A DNA stretch of 64,000 bases from Panonychus citri (Eukaryota > Arthropoda > Arachnida > Trombidiformes > Tetranychidae), in contig NW_026515540.1 of assembly GCF_014898815.1 (NCBI RefSeq), forward strand, positions 1 to 64,000, read 5' to 3'. Positions 13,301 through 27,403 of the stretch are shown in pieces. The position numbers and the translations under genes are program-made. Position 1 is the stretch's first letter; each line of letters opens with the position of its first letter. The notes beneath the pieces are model-generated. The model was not told the origin of the DNA. It did no database searches and worked only from the letters and a program-made list of their open reading frames with translations.

Positions 13301-16300
13301 AAAATTATATATTAAACTCCATGAGAACAAGATGATATTCTTGTTTCATCATTATTATCCAGTCTTAAACTTGTTAACATTAATAATATAATGAAGCTTA
13401 TTAGTGATTGAATATGATTCCACTAATTGTTGGATGTTTAATTCAATCTGATTGCATATTTATGTTCAGCGATTGATTCAATTTTGTGAGCAACATTTTC
13501 ATTAGACTTTCATTGAAATCACATACTATTATTATCATCACCATGGTTGTAACAGTTTTCAGACATTAAACTAAAATTGATTAATAGACAATGATCATAA
13601 TGGGATAGGAAGACATAGCAAATTGCCCTGAGGGTAAACATCGTTCACCAGCAGAAATGAGGATCTGTATTTCAAGTCAGTCTGAGTAAAATGAAGAGGA
13701 GAAAAAAATGAAATTGAAAAGATGAAGTGACGAAAAAAATTATGAGTAACAATATTGAATCAATGGATCAGATTCATTAACGATAATACACCTCATCATT
13801 AATCAGTGTTAATTATCATGAATTGAGAGAAATAAAAAGAATTTTTTTTATTTTGATTCATTTCTCTACAAATTATTTATTCACTCAGGATGATAGCATT
13901 TACATGAGAGTGAGAACATACTCATGTTCAAGAGTTTATTTCAATTCAATGTTACACCTTCATGATAAGTCATCAATGGTAATCAGGGTCTTAATTAAAA
14001 TGAACATGAAGAGGAAAATTCCAAAACTTTCAATGAGATAAAGTTTTAATACCTGAATTGAACATGAAACAAGAAAGGTTCATATTCATTTGGAGTTCAA
14101 GATTTATTTCAGAGCATTTATCATGTAATAGATATGAAAGGAAAACAAAATTTTCTTCTTTGATAATATTTAGACATTTATGGTCGATTGACTTGGAAAA
14201 TTTTCACATGTATATTATTCAGAAATTCATGATGAGACTCTGTCTGATAATTTAATCTTTGTTCTGAACAGGAAGAGTAAAGTCATTTATCACTTGCCAT
14301 TGAATATCAATCTCTATGATCAGACGATTGTTGTTACGTTAATTGATTTATACACTTCTAGCCCTGAGGACATTTCTATTATTAATGTTAATCATGAATG
14401 TTCATCTGAATGAAAAAGAGAAGACAATGATAATCTAACATTCTCATGGTTGGAATACGGGTAAATTAGTCCAACAACGTTCGACTTGACATTTCTGAAT
14501 TTTTCCGTTATCATGAATTCACAAGGAACTTAGAGAAACATGGATCTTGTATAAATATCATCAGAAGAATGACATCTCTTACATAGAAGTCTCTTAGAAC
14601 CTTGACCTTTGAATATGATGGAAAATATCGATAAAATTTCAATAGATCGAGTCTTGGAACTATGGGCTAGTTTTGAGTTTAGTTCTTTAGTTTTGATAAC
14701 ATATTCGTTTACCTCTATTGATGAATTTATCTAAATCGAAATTACAATTATAAATCCATGGATATTATTCAGTGAGAATGAGACTGAAGAAAATGTGAAA
14801 AAAGAAGAAAGTATTAAACTCAAATATGAGACACGAGAAAGTGATTAATACATGTACGAATGTAAATCATTTCATGAACTTTCACGAGAAAGAAAAAGAA
14901 TCGGAGATAGAACGAATTATAATAATAAAAACTCCAAAGTCAAAATTTACTCGAGTTCTCGCCTTTTTTTATAGTCGAAAAGATCAACAAAAAAGTTTTT
15001 GTTTCCTTTTTTTATTCATAGAATAAGAAAATTTTAGCCTCTGATTATTATTCGTACAAAGTTGTCGTCAACTTGATGATGATTAACTTGATTCTCGGAA
15101 GAGGAAAATTAAAAAAAAGAAATGACGAGGGTGTAGTAATGGAACCCGGAATTTATTCCCTTTGTTCAGAGTTTTTCTTATTTCCGAGCTGAACTTTTTC
15201 TTCTGAATCTTCTCTACCCTGCACAAATGAAGATATATAACTTATCTGTTGGTGTGAATGGAGTTATTTCCAGGAAATCGATTCAATCCTAATCTTTCAA
15301 TATAATTCAGTAAATCTAATGTACATTGCATCATAATCTTTTCTTCATTATCGATATGATCATTATCTTTAATTTTATCTTCTCTTATATAGTCAAAAGT
15401 CACCCGATATTTGTATTATTTTCAGTATTATCTTCATGGTGTTTTAATCTTTAACCAACAATTTCAAGTTCGAGTTTTAAAAGTAAATTGAAATTTTCTA
15501 TTCAAAGTTTTCTCATAAACTGATCTATTTCTTTCTGAAAATTTCTCTTTAACATCATCATAAATTTACTCTGAATGTCAACCTTAGGAGTGAGTTTGAC
15601 TCATCTGCACATTAGACTTTGAAGAGATACATTGAAGTATTTTATTACCCTGGAAATATAATATTTCCCTGTTCCAAATCCCATAAGAATTTTTCTTATC
15701 TCTTTCTTTTCATTTGATACAATTAATTTTCTCTCACCAATTCTTAACATGATTCTGCTAATTCTGAGCTACTATTTTTCTTCCACCATGATTATCATTC
15801 TTGACACTTTTATCTCTCTTCTTTCTCTCTTTAGAATTTCTTCCATATGATTCTCGATATTCCTTTGGGTCTTGATTATCATTTGTAGATGTTATTGTTA
15901 GCATCACACACCTAATCATCTTTATCTTCATCTTTGTCTACATCTTTTCTTCATTTCTTCATCAGAAAAAAGAATATTGTTCTACTTCTTTTGTCGAATT
16001 TTTTATTTTCTTTATGTCTACTCTTCGTCTGGACTTTTCGTTCATTTTTTGTTCTTTTGCTTATCTTTTCACTTTCTTTCCATTTTTCAATCATTCCCGG
16101 AATTCCTAATATTCATATTTCATGCTTCGGCATTTGGGTTATCGACTAGAGATATGCTATGTATACACGAATCTTCACCAGCCTTGTTGGCTAGAATCAT
16201 GTAGATGATGATGAATAAGATGAAAAGTGAGATTGAGAATCAGATGAAAATGTTTCAGTGTCTATTCAATATCAACTTTTAGATTGTGATATAAATACAT

Positions 16301-17642
16301 TATCATCCAAGCTGCATGAGAATGTCATGGAAATCTCTGAGTTCCATCGTCTCTCTCTCTTCTATGAACATGATGTTGTTACTGAGTTTTTAGTCTTTAT
16401 CAAGGTTAGATTGATATTGTCCATACTGTTCAGCCTTGGTTCACATTTTGATATTCATCATCCATAATATGATCAATAATATTGAGTCTAAATAAGTTTT
16501 CTTTTCACTGATCACCATGAAGCACATCATGAATATCTCATAATTTCATCACCATCATCTGGTTAACACTAAATTTAGCTCAATCTTGGTTATTCCTTTT
16601 CAGCAGAAATTATCATCATGAGAAATATATAAATAATTCCAACGAACCTAAGAATCAAACTTTTTCAATTTTCCATCTAAAAATTGAAGTAAACAAAATC
16701 CATCAAAATTTTGTTGACTTAAATTATTGAAGATTCTAAAGAAAAGTACAAATATCGAATCCATTTTGAACGTTTTATAAAAGAATGGATAATATTTGTT
16801 AGATAGTTAAAGTAAAGAAATAATTATTAATATGAAATAGAGATTAAGGTTAATACGATTAACATTAATTCTAATATTTGAACAATCGGATGAGTGAGAT
16901 TCTCGAAAAGTTAATTGTTTATAACAATTACGACTAATATGATAGCTCTTAATGGAGATTGGAAAGTGTTAATCACTAATTTAGTAGAGGAAAAATCAAA
17001 TTGTGGACAAGAATATGATAACATCATCAATGGTGGAATCAGATGGAAATGTAATAAACAATCAAATGTAATAACAAAATGATCGTATAAAAGTATCATG
17101 TATATTCATGGGAATGAGATTAACTAATAATACAAATGATAGAGATAGGAATTGGTTATAATTTCAATCGATAAACAATAACAATTAAGATAATGACCTT
17201 AAATCAGGTTAACCTGATGTTGTTCATGTGGTTCATCAGCATTTGTTATTAATACAATTTAAATTCATTCAATGTGTTCATCATGTAATCATCTAAATGG
17301 ACAATCAAAGGCCAATCTCCCAATGGTAAATTAAATGACCAACGAAAGTTTTTAATTACAAACTGATCAATAATGTGGACCAATGTGGCTACTAAGATTT
17401 ATTATTTTTCTCAATTCATGTGGAAAATAGTCTAAGAAATTGCCAGTTTTGACCATCACATTGAAGATTGACCATTTACATTTAACTCTAATTCTTGGCT
17501 ACTATTAAATACATAATGAAGGACAAAATCTCTGCTGGTCATCTTTGTTTTTACACTCATCTTGAAGCATCACCATGATCATTATCATCATCATTAGGGA
17601 TGATCCTTATACTCAAGAGTCTCTGTGACATGTTGAATTATC

Positions 17643-17700
17643 TTGCTTAAGCTGTAACGTTGATCTCTTTCATCATTATCATCATCTTCAGCTTAAGCAA
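17643..17700. repeat. 12-bp inverted repeat
   Basis: ttgcttaagctg at 17643-17654 and its exact reverse complement at 17689-17700 flank 34 bases. No coding or terminator context is visible. Confidence 0.8.
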
Positions 17701-20700
17701 CTTTAATGTTGATAATAAAGATGATAATACATATGATTGAGTCCAAGTTTGTTTACTTATATTGACCAGTATTTACTCAGTCTGTGTATCTTTATTTTTG
17801 TATATAACAAATCGGACAACAACAACAAAAATCAAGAGCACATAAACCTAAGGATAAGGACGATGACCAACAGTCGTAAGAAAAAGTTTAGTCAGTAATC
17901 TTGTATTGATAATATATATATTGAGATGGTCAGTTGAAAGTTAAATCAATTGAGCAAAAATGTATTGTCATCAAACTAATGACCAGTGAGAGGAAAGAGA
18001 TACAACCAAAAAAATGAAAAAAGTAACAAGAATGAGGGAGAATGATAAACATTATAATATCATCCTCATCTTCAGACTAAATCATCAAATTACATTTTCT
18101 ATGATAACATTTACAGTTAATTTCATATTATTTTCTCATCATCTTCCTTCATCTCACTTCCTACTCACTGATTTTTCCTCATCATCCATTGTCTTTCATT
18201 CTGAAGAGACGAGAGGAAAAAAATTTCCCTAAACATGATTGATCATTGAGCCTTTTTTCCCATCATGGTGAAAGTTCATCTTCAAAGCCTAACCCTTAAC
18301 GTAAACAGTAATATAAATACCCGAAAACCTTATATCACATAGTATCACAATTTGATCCTTTAAAGATCCCAATCATCATCATCATCAACATCGTCATGAA
18401 CACAACATGAGCATCATCATCTTGTCTCCCATGGTAAACGATGAAACAATGACGATGAAAATGAAAATGTTGATAACCTAAAACCTAATAAACATGTTAC
18501 TTTGTTATTCTGAGTGTTTGTATGTCTCAATGTAATAATAGAGAAGACAAAATGATGATAACAAAAAAGAGAGATGAGAAAAACTTATTCCACAAGATTG
18601 AAGACAGAATTTTCATCATATCATATAAATAAGATGAATATTTATCCTCTTAGATCTCATTGTTTTACCATTTCAAAAGAGTATTCAACATCATTCCAAT
18701 AATTATCATCATTATTTGATGATTAATCCATTGAGATGATGAGAAACCTTTGACCATTGACCATTGAAAGTTATCATAATAGTAGTCACAATCAATACAA
18801 TGATCCAATCCAATAATATGTTATAATATATTCATGATAATATATCATCAATCACTTTACAAGATAATTTATTAAAAACAATAACATGGTAAGAGATAGA
18901 AATTGTTATTGATTGAAATGTAACATTGAGGGAATATGAATAAGTAGTAATGATAATTTAGAGGTTGATTTTTGGTGAATAGACAAATGCTCAAGGAGAA
19001 GATGAAGAAAATGTTGATCCGTATGGTTGATGCTACGAAACAAGAAACGTTTATATAAATATCTGTATATTTTTATCGGAAAAATTCAGGATAAAACCAA
19101 CATGGGAAGAGAAGTTTCAACTTTTCTATTCTTCTTATTAATCGTGAATTCTATTCATGAGGTTATCGTGCGTATCTCAATTTGAATTTTCAATGAATCG
19201 ATAAAAGTCTCTTCGCATTTCTTGGTCTTAACCTTTTCTTTGCCCTTCTTTTGCTTACATCTTCATTTCCCCCACTCTCTCACTTTTCATAATCTTCTGG
19301 AAAAGCCAAGGAAAGAACAATGAAAAAAGATGGAGATAAAAATAGAAGTGAAAAAAACGAATAAGGTAAAAATTGAAATAGAAAATTCTAAATAGAATAA
19401 GAGAATAACCATCAAAATATTTACTATCTTTACAATTTCTCTCTGTCTCATCTTCTCTCTCATACTCCCACTTTTCTTCCTTCATACATTTGTCTTCCAT
19501 TTTTCTTCTCATCTTTATCCTCATCTTACTACCATTGACAGACTGAACACTCCCCAATGTTACTTTCAATTTCATTCTTATATCCACCCTCATAATCTTC
19601 CGCTTTTGATTACATGTGTTCCCATTCATATCACAATTTGAAAGCTAAACGAATATCAGTTGACGTAAATAGTATGATGATGATGATAAGAGGAAGATCA
19701 AGTAGAAACATGAATGAAATTTCTAGTAACATGGGTTAGTAAGGGATAGATTATGATGAACAGCTGAAAGGTTGGATTAACTGTAAAAATTTTCCATGCT
19801 AAATTTATATTGTATACAAAAAGTTAACCAACATAAATCTACTAAGAATTTAATCCTTTCATTCATGAGCCTCCATGTGGCTCAGAAAAAGGATGAGAAT
19901 AAAACTGTTAACCTTATCATTATCATCCAACATTCAGAAACAATCAAAGTATCATGATGAACATCAGAACGATAAAATCATTCCCTTTTTTCAGCCACTT
20001 TTCTTGATGATATTTAGTGAACATCAGCTAATGATTATTCAGAATCCATCATCAGGGTATAATAATAATAATCATCATCATTTGTTAAACAACCATTTGA
20101 GGTTATCATCATGAAAACTGTTCCTGGTTCAGGCTCATGGAGTGTATATGATGCAATACAATGAACATAAAAAACATGATACAACATGATGATAACAATG
20201 AATGATAATTTATAATATCATCATCATTCATTACTACGATTATCATTTTCTGTGAATAATATGATAACTGAATTAAATTTTGCATCTTCATTCAACTTGT
20301 AAAATTTGAGTATTTTGAATGTGCCAAAGAATGAAATTCAAATGAGCTGAATAAAGTCCTCGAATTAGCTCAATCAGATTTAGCTTATATTTTCCATTAT
20401 TAATTGTTCATTTCATTATTTGGAATCACTATCACTGAATGAATCATGGTGATGATGAGTACAATCAGTGAAAATGAAAACAAACATGATAAAAGAAAGC
20501 CAATTGAATGAATTTATGATAACCATGTAAATACTACGTGATCAGTTTCATGGTATTCATGATATTGTCCATACATATAAATCTGAAAATCTTTCATGAT
20601 TATAATCGTTTCCATGTCAATCTTATTTCTGATTATCATTTATGTTTGTATGTATTTCTATTTATCACCAATGTTAACGATTGCTCATGGAAATAACTGC

Positions 20701-20724
20701 AATTGATTGAATGAAATTCATAAA

Positions 20725-20757
<33 letters not shown>

Positions 20758-20771
20758 GATAGAGATAGAGA
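20725..20771 (+). repeat. (AG)n followed by (GATAGA)n
   Basis: An AG run passes into about five units of a GATAGA hexamer, apparently an expanded variant of the same microsatellite. Confidence 0.95.
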
Positions 20772-21820
20772 CAATAATAGATTTGATTTATCTCACCACC
20801 CCATCAATTGTATTATCTGAATACATGTTATCATTATTACTAATCGTCAGTAAGGTAATCAAATGATAATTTTTTCTCATTCTGATGATAATTCTGATAG
20901 ATATTAGTTCTGGTTACCATGGATTCTGATCCCTTGCGCCTTCCTGTCAATGTTTTTCCTTCTGGATCTTAATCTAATCAAATTGATTATCTGGGTTACT
21001 AAAACATTTTGCTAAGTTCTCATCACAATCTCTTAGTTTCTTATCAAAAAATTTAGTTCAATTGTGAAATAAAACTGAGAACCTTCATCATGGATGATTT
21101 AATTATTTTTCTATTAGAATAAGAAATAATTATTATTAATTTGGTAATTCTAATTCAAAATTCATATTCTGATATTCAATTTTGTACTTTTCTCTATTTT
21201 TGATGCTTCTTTCTTTCATCTTTCATTTTATTTCAACATGATAATTCATTGTGGGCTCATGAATAGTTATGCCACCCGAAGATGAATGTGATTAATGTAA
21301 ATTCACCATGATTGTTACACCAAACTAATGAATTAGATAAGAAAAGCATCAACAACCTTAATAAATTTAACTTATTTATATACCGGAATTTACATCCATT
21401 TCATGATGGAATCAAATCTTAATCTTGATATTCTGAAGAAAAAAATTTTTCCATGAAAATTTGATGAAATTTTCACTTCTTTGTTTTTCTAGAGAGTTTT
21501 TTTCTGGATCAAACGAATGCAAATTTTGTAAGGATGAAATTTTTCAGAGTTCTGACAGAGGAAAATGTTAAGAGTTGAAGTTAGAGCGAGAAAAATAAGA
21601 AGAAAAAAAGTTCTATCATTTTTTGCTTCTTTTCTTCATATAATCAGTATTGTTGCGGCTTCTCCACCCATCTACTAACTCTCTCATTCTCATTCTCATT
21701 TTCTAATTCTCACTCTAGTCTCTTCTTCGTTGGCGTTTTCATTCCAACTTTATGAATTCTCTCAGTGGACTTTTGATTGATGATACTCTTTCACTCCAGG
21801 CTACTAGAGTTCAGAACTGT

Positions 21821-21821
<1 letters not shown>

Positions 21822-21863
<42 letters not shown>
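21822..21863 (+). repeat. (AG)n microsatellite
   Basis: Twenty-one AG units, uninterrupted. Confidence 0.97.
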
Positions 21864-21865
<2 letters not shown>

Positions 21866-22234
21866 CATGATATTTAACCAGAAATGAAACTGATTACGAA
21901 ATGAAGACAAAAAAAGAGAAGAAAGAGAAAATATTAATATCCCTTGGAATGAGAGAAAGAAAAGCATGAGAGCCTTGAAGAATTGAATTGAAGAATATGA
22001 TGGAGAAATGATGAATACTCATCTTCTTTCGTAGTATGTATCATATTTTTTTCTTCATCTTCATTATTTTTGATGAAAATATTTTCACCCAACGAAAGAA
22101 TTTTCCATCATCAAGAGAGAAGAGAATTTTTTTACAAGAATTTGCAACTATTCTTATTTAACGCATTTTTACTAAACCCTTATTCCATTCCGGTTTCAGA
22201 GCATCGGTTACCATGGTTACTCTAAGGACTAATG

Positions 22235-22282
22235 ATATTATCTTATCTACAAAATGATATCATTTTGTAGATAAGATAATAT
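22235..22282. repeat. perfect 48-bp palindrome without spacer
   Basis: The arm 22235-22258 is the exact reverse complement of 22259-22282, centred on GATATC. It contains TTATCTAC and GTAGATAA blocks. A zero-spacer palindrome of this length could extrude as a cruciform or form a long RNA hairpin if transcribed. No gene lies nearby. Confidence 0.95.
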
Positions 22283-25200
22283 TATTCACTTTTTCTTTTG
22301 TTTTTCTTTTTTTATCATCTATTTTTTAGGAAGAAACAGTTAAAAGTGGGAGGCTGAATAATCATCATCATCATCTAGCCACTTAATCTGTCAACTGGAA
22401 AAAACAATGTATCTGGTTTGGAGAGAAGGGAAAAAAGTTCTGTATGATTCAAGAGAGAAATGAATTTACATGTGATACAATTAAAGAGAGACAATGAATT
22501 AATACATAATGATGAAAATTTCTTCAATTTCATCATGATTTAATTCAATTTCCTGTTTATTCAACTCTCTCAGGGGAAAAATACAAATCAAACCACACCT
22601 ATTCACCTAATGGCATTGGTATAGCTGATAACCTGAGTTGTGAATAAATATCGGAATGAAAAAAAAAGAGGTGCAAAGTGATGCCACAGGAAACAATGGG
22701 AATAAAGGAGAGAGAGTATAAAAAATTGGAACTTTTTTTTTCTTGTCTCTTCTATTTATTGTTGATTTTGTTCAATTGTGTGTCAATTTAATCATTCCAA
22801 TGATTCTGAAACTTCTCACAATCTTCATGGTGATAATAATGATGATTCAGGATGTAAATCTGATGTTGGAAAAGAAAAATAGAAAACAAAACAAAAACTA
22901 CTCATGCAAATTTGTTGAAAATGCAAATTATTATGTTCAATGTTCAATGTTTATCTGTTTATTATTTATATCATCACAATGAGGTAACAAGGTAACCAAA
23001 TGATTATCAATGTAATAATAATATACCAAGTAAACGATAACAGAAATGTATATAAATTCCTGAAGAAAACATTTTACCCTTAAGGTGAATGTAGATTCTG
23101 AATTTAGCCTGAATGAAAACACAGAATAGAGAAGGAGGGGAAAAAATTCAATGACTTGCAGATTAATCTACATGAACATTATATCGATAAGGCCAGAAAT
23201 GTTCATACCATCAAAAAGTATTATTTCAAATGTATTCTTGCTATTGGTAACCTGGTAACGATATTTATCATGAATATAATTCTGAACTTTTCCCCCTCTT
23301 TTTGTATCTCATGTATTACATTTCCTTGAGCATTTTACTGAAAACATGGACCCATAATGATGACAACAAACAACAACAACAACAACATTTACCTACAACA
23401 TTAGAAAATATTCATTTTCATTGTATAAACATCATGAACTATTCAGAATCATTAGTCTTTTATGAATGGGAATACATGATGAAATCAGGGTAGTGGGTGG
23501 AGGAAACTGGGAGAAATTTATTCTACTGTATAATAATCAAACAAATAAAGAAAACGCAAGTTCATCCCCTTGAATTTTAAACTTAATTTCATTTCTTTCA
23601 TGAAGTTTCATTCCAAATGAAATGTCACCATGAATCTCCAGTGAGAAGAGAAGTAGTAACATTGTAGCAGCTTTTAAACTCTACAAATTTACAAAGAAAA
23701 AGTTTCATTCTAACGGTGACAATGATGATTATCTCCATCAGAATCATTATTCATTTGATAAATTCCATGACCATGAACTACATGAAAAGTTTTATTCTCA
23801 GTATTTCTCTCTATGGGCATAGAAAATTTTTTAACGAAGAAAAAGAGATAATTTTAAACTTCTCAACTTATCTATTCTTAAAGTTGAAGATAAATTTCTT
23901 AAAATGTTCACCTTTCACCCTAATGGCACATTGATGATTATTTATCATGAATCTTTATCTTCATCACCATAGTCTCATCTTTTACCTGGATGATGATAAT
24001 GATGATGATAATTTCAATATAATGATATTAACTTCCACTCCCAGTTTCCTAGTTTTCTTCATCTTTTTAATATAACTTTTAAGCCTCATTAAGCTCAGAA
24101 TAAGAAATGTAAGGTAAAAGAATGAAAAGTTCATTCTCTTGTTCAACTTTTCCGACTCTTGTGAACAATATCATGTTATTTTAGTATTCTTACCTACATG
24201 GAATGATGTATATTATATTGACATTCAAATTGTTCATTAGCATTTTCCTAATGATTATCATAAGTTATTATTATCAAATTGTGATTCTTATTGTTGTTGA
24301 TCATCATTGTGGTTCCTATGCATGTAAATTCAATTGATATTATATTATTAGAATATTTTTTACATCTAAAACTCTAACCTTAAAGAGTTGAAGTTTCTTT
24401 TGAACGAAAGAGATTCTATCATGAAAGCAACAGAATAATCCTAAAATTAATCACAACCTATTCTCCTTTCATTGAATTAACAATGAGTATTAATTAATCA
24501 ATTGCTCTAGAATACAGCATTGTGAGTCTATTTTTAAAGTAGTAAAATTAAAGCTTCTTCAGAAAATATGAAATTTTTTCCATGAAAATCTCTGGCTGAA
24601 CTTTAGAAAGGACAAAAGGATTTCAGGAGGAAATTTCAATCCGTTTTGTGAATAAATTTCATAATTTTACATGAATATGGTGGATTTACCATGATAGGGA
24701 TGCTGGTGATAGATTTAATGACGGAAGTTTATCTCAAAAACGGAAATGAAGAAAAGCTTTTCAAAGCAACAATTGATGAGAATTCATTTAAAACTCATGC
24801 ACAATTGTGTGTGAAAATTTAAATCAACTAACTGGTCAAGTGAACAAACAATTAAACAGAAAACAAGTAATTAAGTGACATAGGAAATTAAATGGTCAAC
24901 CGGATATGGACAACAAAATCAGCTGAACAATAGTGATAATTAACTTTGATAAACTTTGGTAAGTGTTTTGATTGTGTTTGATTAAATACTGAGAAAATAA
25001 TTATCAGAAAAAAAACTTTCCATTAACTTTAAAAAAGCGATTACAATTTCCGGATCCCTTGAAAAAAGTATTAACTAATTACTTGAACAAATAACTAATT
25101 CAATCTCAATTTGCATATTGAAATCATTATCAATAATCAATTGCAATTAGTTATTAATCTTATTAATGTTTAAATAAAGTTTCCAAAAGCAATAAATTAA

Positions 25201-25837
25201 CGGAAATGCAAATTATTTCCAGCACCTTCCCTTTGTGTTTGTAATTTGAAATTCATTGATATTAATACTCATGGTGATGATGTTGCTCATCAATCATCTG
25301 TGTTGATAATTTAGGAGGATAAACAGTTGATTGAGAGTATGTTGATTAAAAGCTTCTACTCTCTAGAACAATCAATTAAATTGATAAGATAATGTCCCAA
25401 GCATAAAAATAATCAAATCGTATCTAACGATTCATTAATTAGATAACAATATTTATCTCTTCACCATGTTAACTGAATCATTTTCATCACCTCAGCCTCT
25501 TAGTCTAAGTGATTATCAAGCTTGATTAAAGTAGATTAAGATTTGGACACAATGGACATAATCAATTGATGTAAGTAATTGTAGTTAGTGTCCAGTTATT
25601 GTCCGATTGCTTTATATGTGAACACCGATGGTCAATTAGTAGACTAGAATCTTAACTTTTCTCTCTCGTGTCTCTTTCTCATTCTGATTGGAACGAAAAT
25701 AAGAAAAGAAAGATCGTAGATCAAAAACTTGGGCCAAACGATAACGAATTTCGAGTTCGAGAATAGATGAAAATTGTTCTGTATGGGTTTCGATAAATCA
25801 TTGTCCTAATCACGATTAATGGTGAAGAAGAAGAAAG

Positions 25838-25862
25838 TCTCTCTCTCTCTCTCTCTCTCTCT
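25838..25862 (+). repeat. (TC)n microsatellite
   Basis: About twelve TC units. Confidence 0.95.
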
Positions 25863-26131
25863 TTGTATGTGTGTCCCATTTATTTATTACTGCGAACTGT
25901 ATCTTCTGTCTTACATCATCACTATCATCATCTTATTTTCATGATAATATTACCAATGAGATGCTGAGAAAACTATTCATGTTGATTTGTGTTTATCTAA
26001 GCAATAAACAAGAATAAGAATCCAGAGATTCTGAAGAGAAAGAAAAGAAAGAAAAAAAAAATCAGATAGCAAAAAGAATCCAAAGAGAGAAAAAAATAAT
26101 CAATGATGAATCGATCATCATTTATCATTGG

Positions 26132-26188
26132 TCATTATCATCATCATCATCTTCCTCCTCCTCCTCCTCATCTTCATCATCATCATCA
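26132..26188 (+). repeat. ATC/CTC trinucleotide cluster
   Basis: Runs of ATC, then CCT, then ATC again, an imperfect trinucleotide microsatellite typical of the flanks of this window. Confidence 0.9.
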
Positions 26189-27029
26189 GTATCTCTCACT
26201 CACTCTCTTTACAAGGGAGCAATAACATCACAACTAAATCAATTTAATCAACTTACTGGTCAATACTTTATACACAATGTAATCTACATCTAATCCCGAT
26301 AACATATCATGTCCAGTAAATTCATTTTCATTTTTCATGGTAACAATTAAAACCAATCACAAATTAATTATCGATGAAAAAAAGTCATCTTCATTGAAAA
26401 TCAATTCATCATCATGGTAAATGCTGATTTATAGTTTATTTATTAAATTTCATATGATAATTTATCGTCTCCATCATCATGATATTATTATTCATACTTA
26501 TCTAACTGTATGTCATTTTTTTTTTGCTATTCTCAATTCTGAATCCATGATAATTTTTATTATTCAGATTCATGTTTTAACCTAACAATATCTTGAGGTT
26601 TTTTTTAATCGGATCAAGGTAATGATAATAATAATGGTAAATGGTTTAAATGGTTATCAAGTATGCAAACATTGAGGGTTTTAAGTGAGGGTGAACAGTT
26701 TCACTTGGAGGTTAATATCATGGTGTAATTGAATTACCTTTGAATGATAAGACTACTCTGAGGATGATGATGATAATTTAATAATATGATATGAATTAAT
26801 AGTTATCATTATTATCATCATCATCATCATTCTCTATCTTGTTGGTAAATGCATTAAAAAAAAGAGGAAGAAGAAAAAGTTCTAATTCATTTTATTCATG
26901 ATGATTTATCATCAAATTTAGACACATAATCGAAACCATTGAAAGAAATTGAAATTTCTATAAATTTAATTTTCCTCTCATCATTTTATATATAAGCACA
27001 CACAAAAGTACAGAATTCACTTCTGATTT

Positions 27030-27050
27030 CATGATGATGATGATGATGAT
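27030..27050 (+). repeat. (ATG)n microsatellite
   Basis: Seven ATG/GAT units, followed by a short ATC run in the opposite sense (27056-27063). Confidence 0.9.
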
Positions 27051-27385
27051 ATTTATCATCATGGTTACGATATCATATTTGGGAGCAAAAAAAGTTATCA
27101 TATCATTTTGATTGTTGATGTTGCATGAAAAAAAAAGTATCGATAAGATTTATTCATTTTCTTTCCTTCAGAGAATGAGAACTTGATTTTTTTCATCAAT
27201 TATCTTCCATGTAGACTTGAGATTGAATTGTTATTAATACTTGACAATGATGGTGGTGAAAGATGTAGGGTTAGATTTTCTATCAATAGAAAATTGTGAA
27301 ATGATATTGAATTTCTATTTAAGATTGGTTCAACTTTTTGGTTTCTTTTGGTGACATATTTAATACACTTTTCCCTTTTATATGT

Positions 27386-27403
27386 ATGTGTGTGTGTGTG
27401 TGT
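27386..27403 (+). repeat. (GT)n microsatellite
   Basis: Nine GT units, the clearest GT run noticed in this window. Confidence 0.9.
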
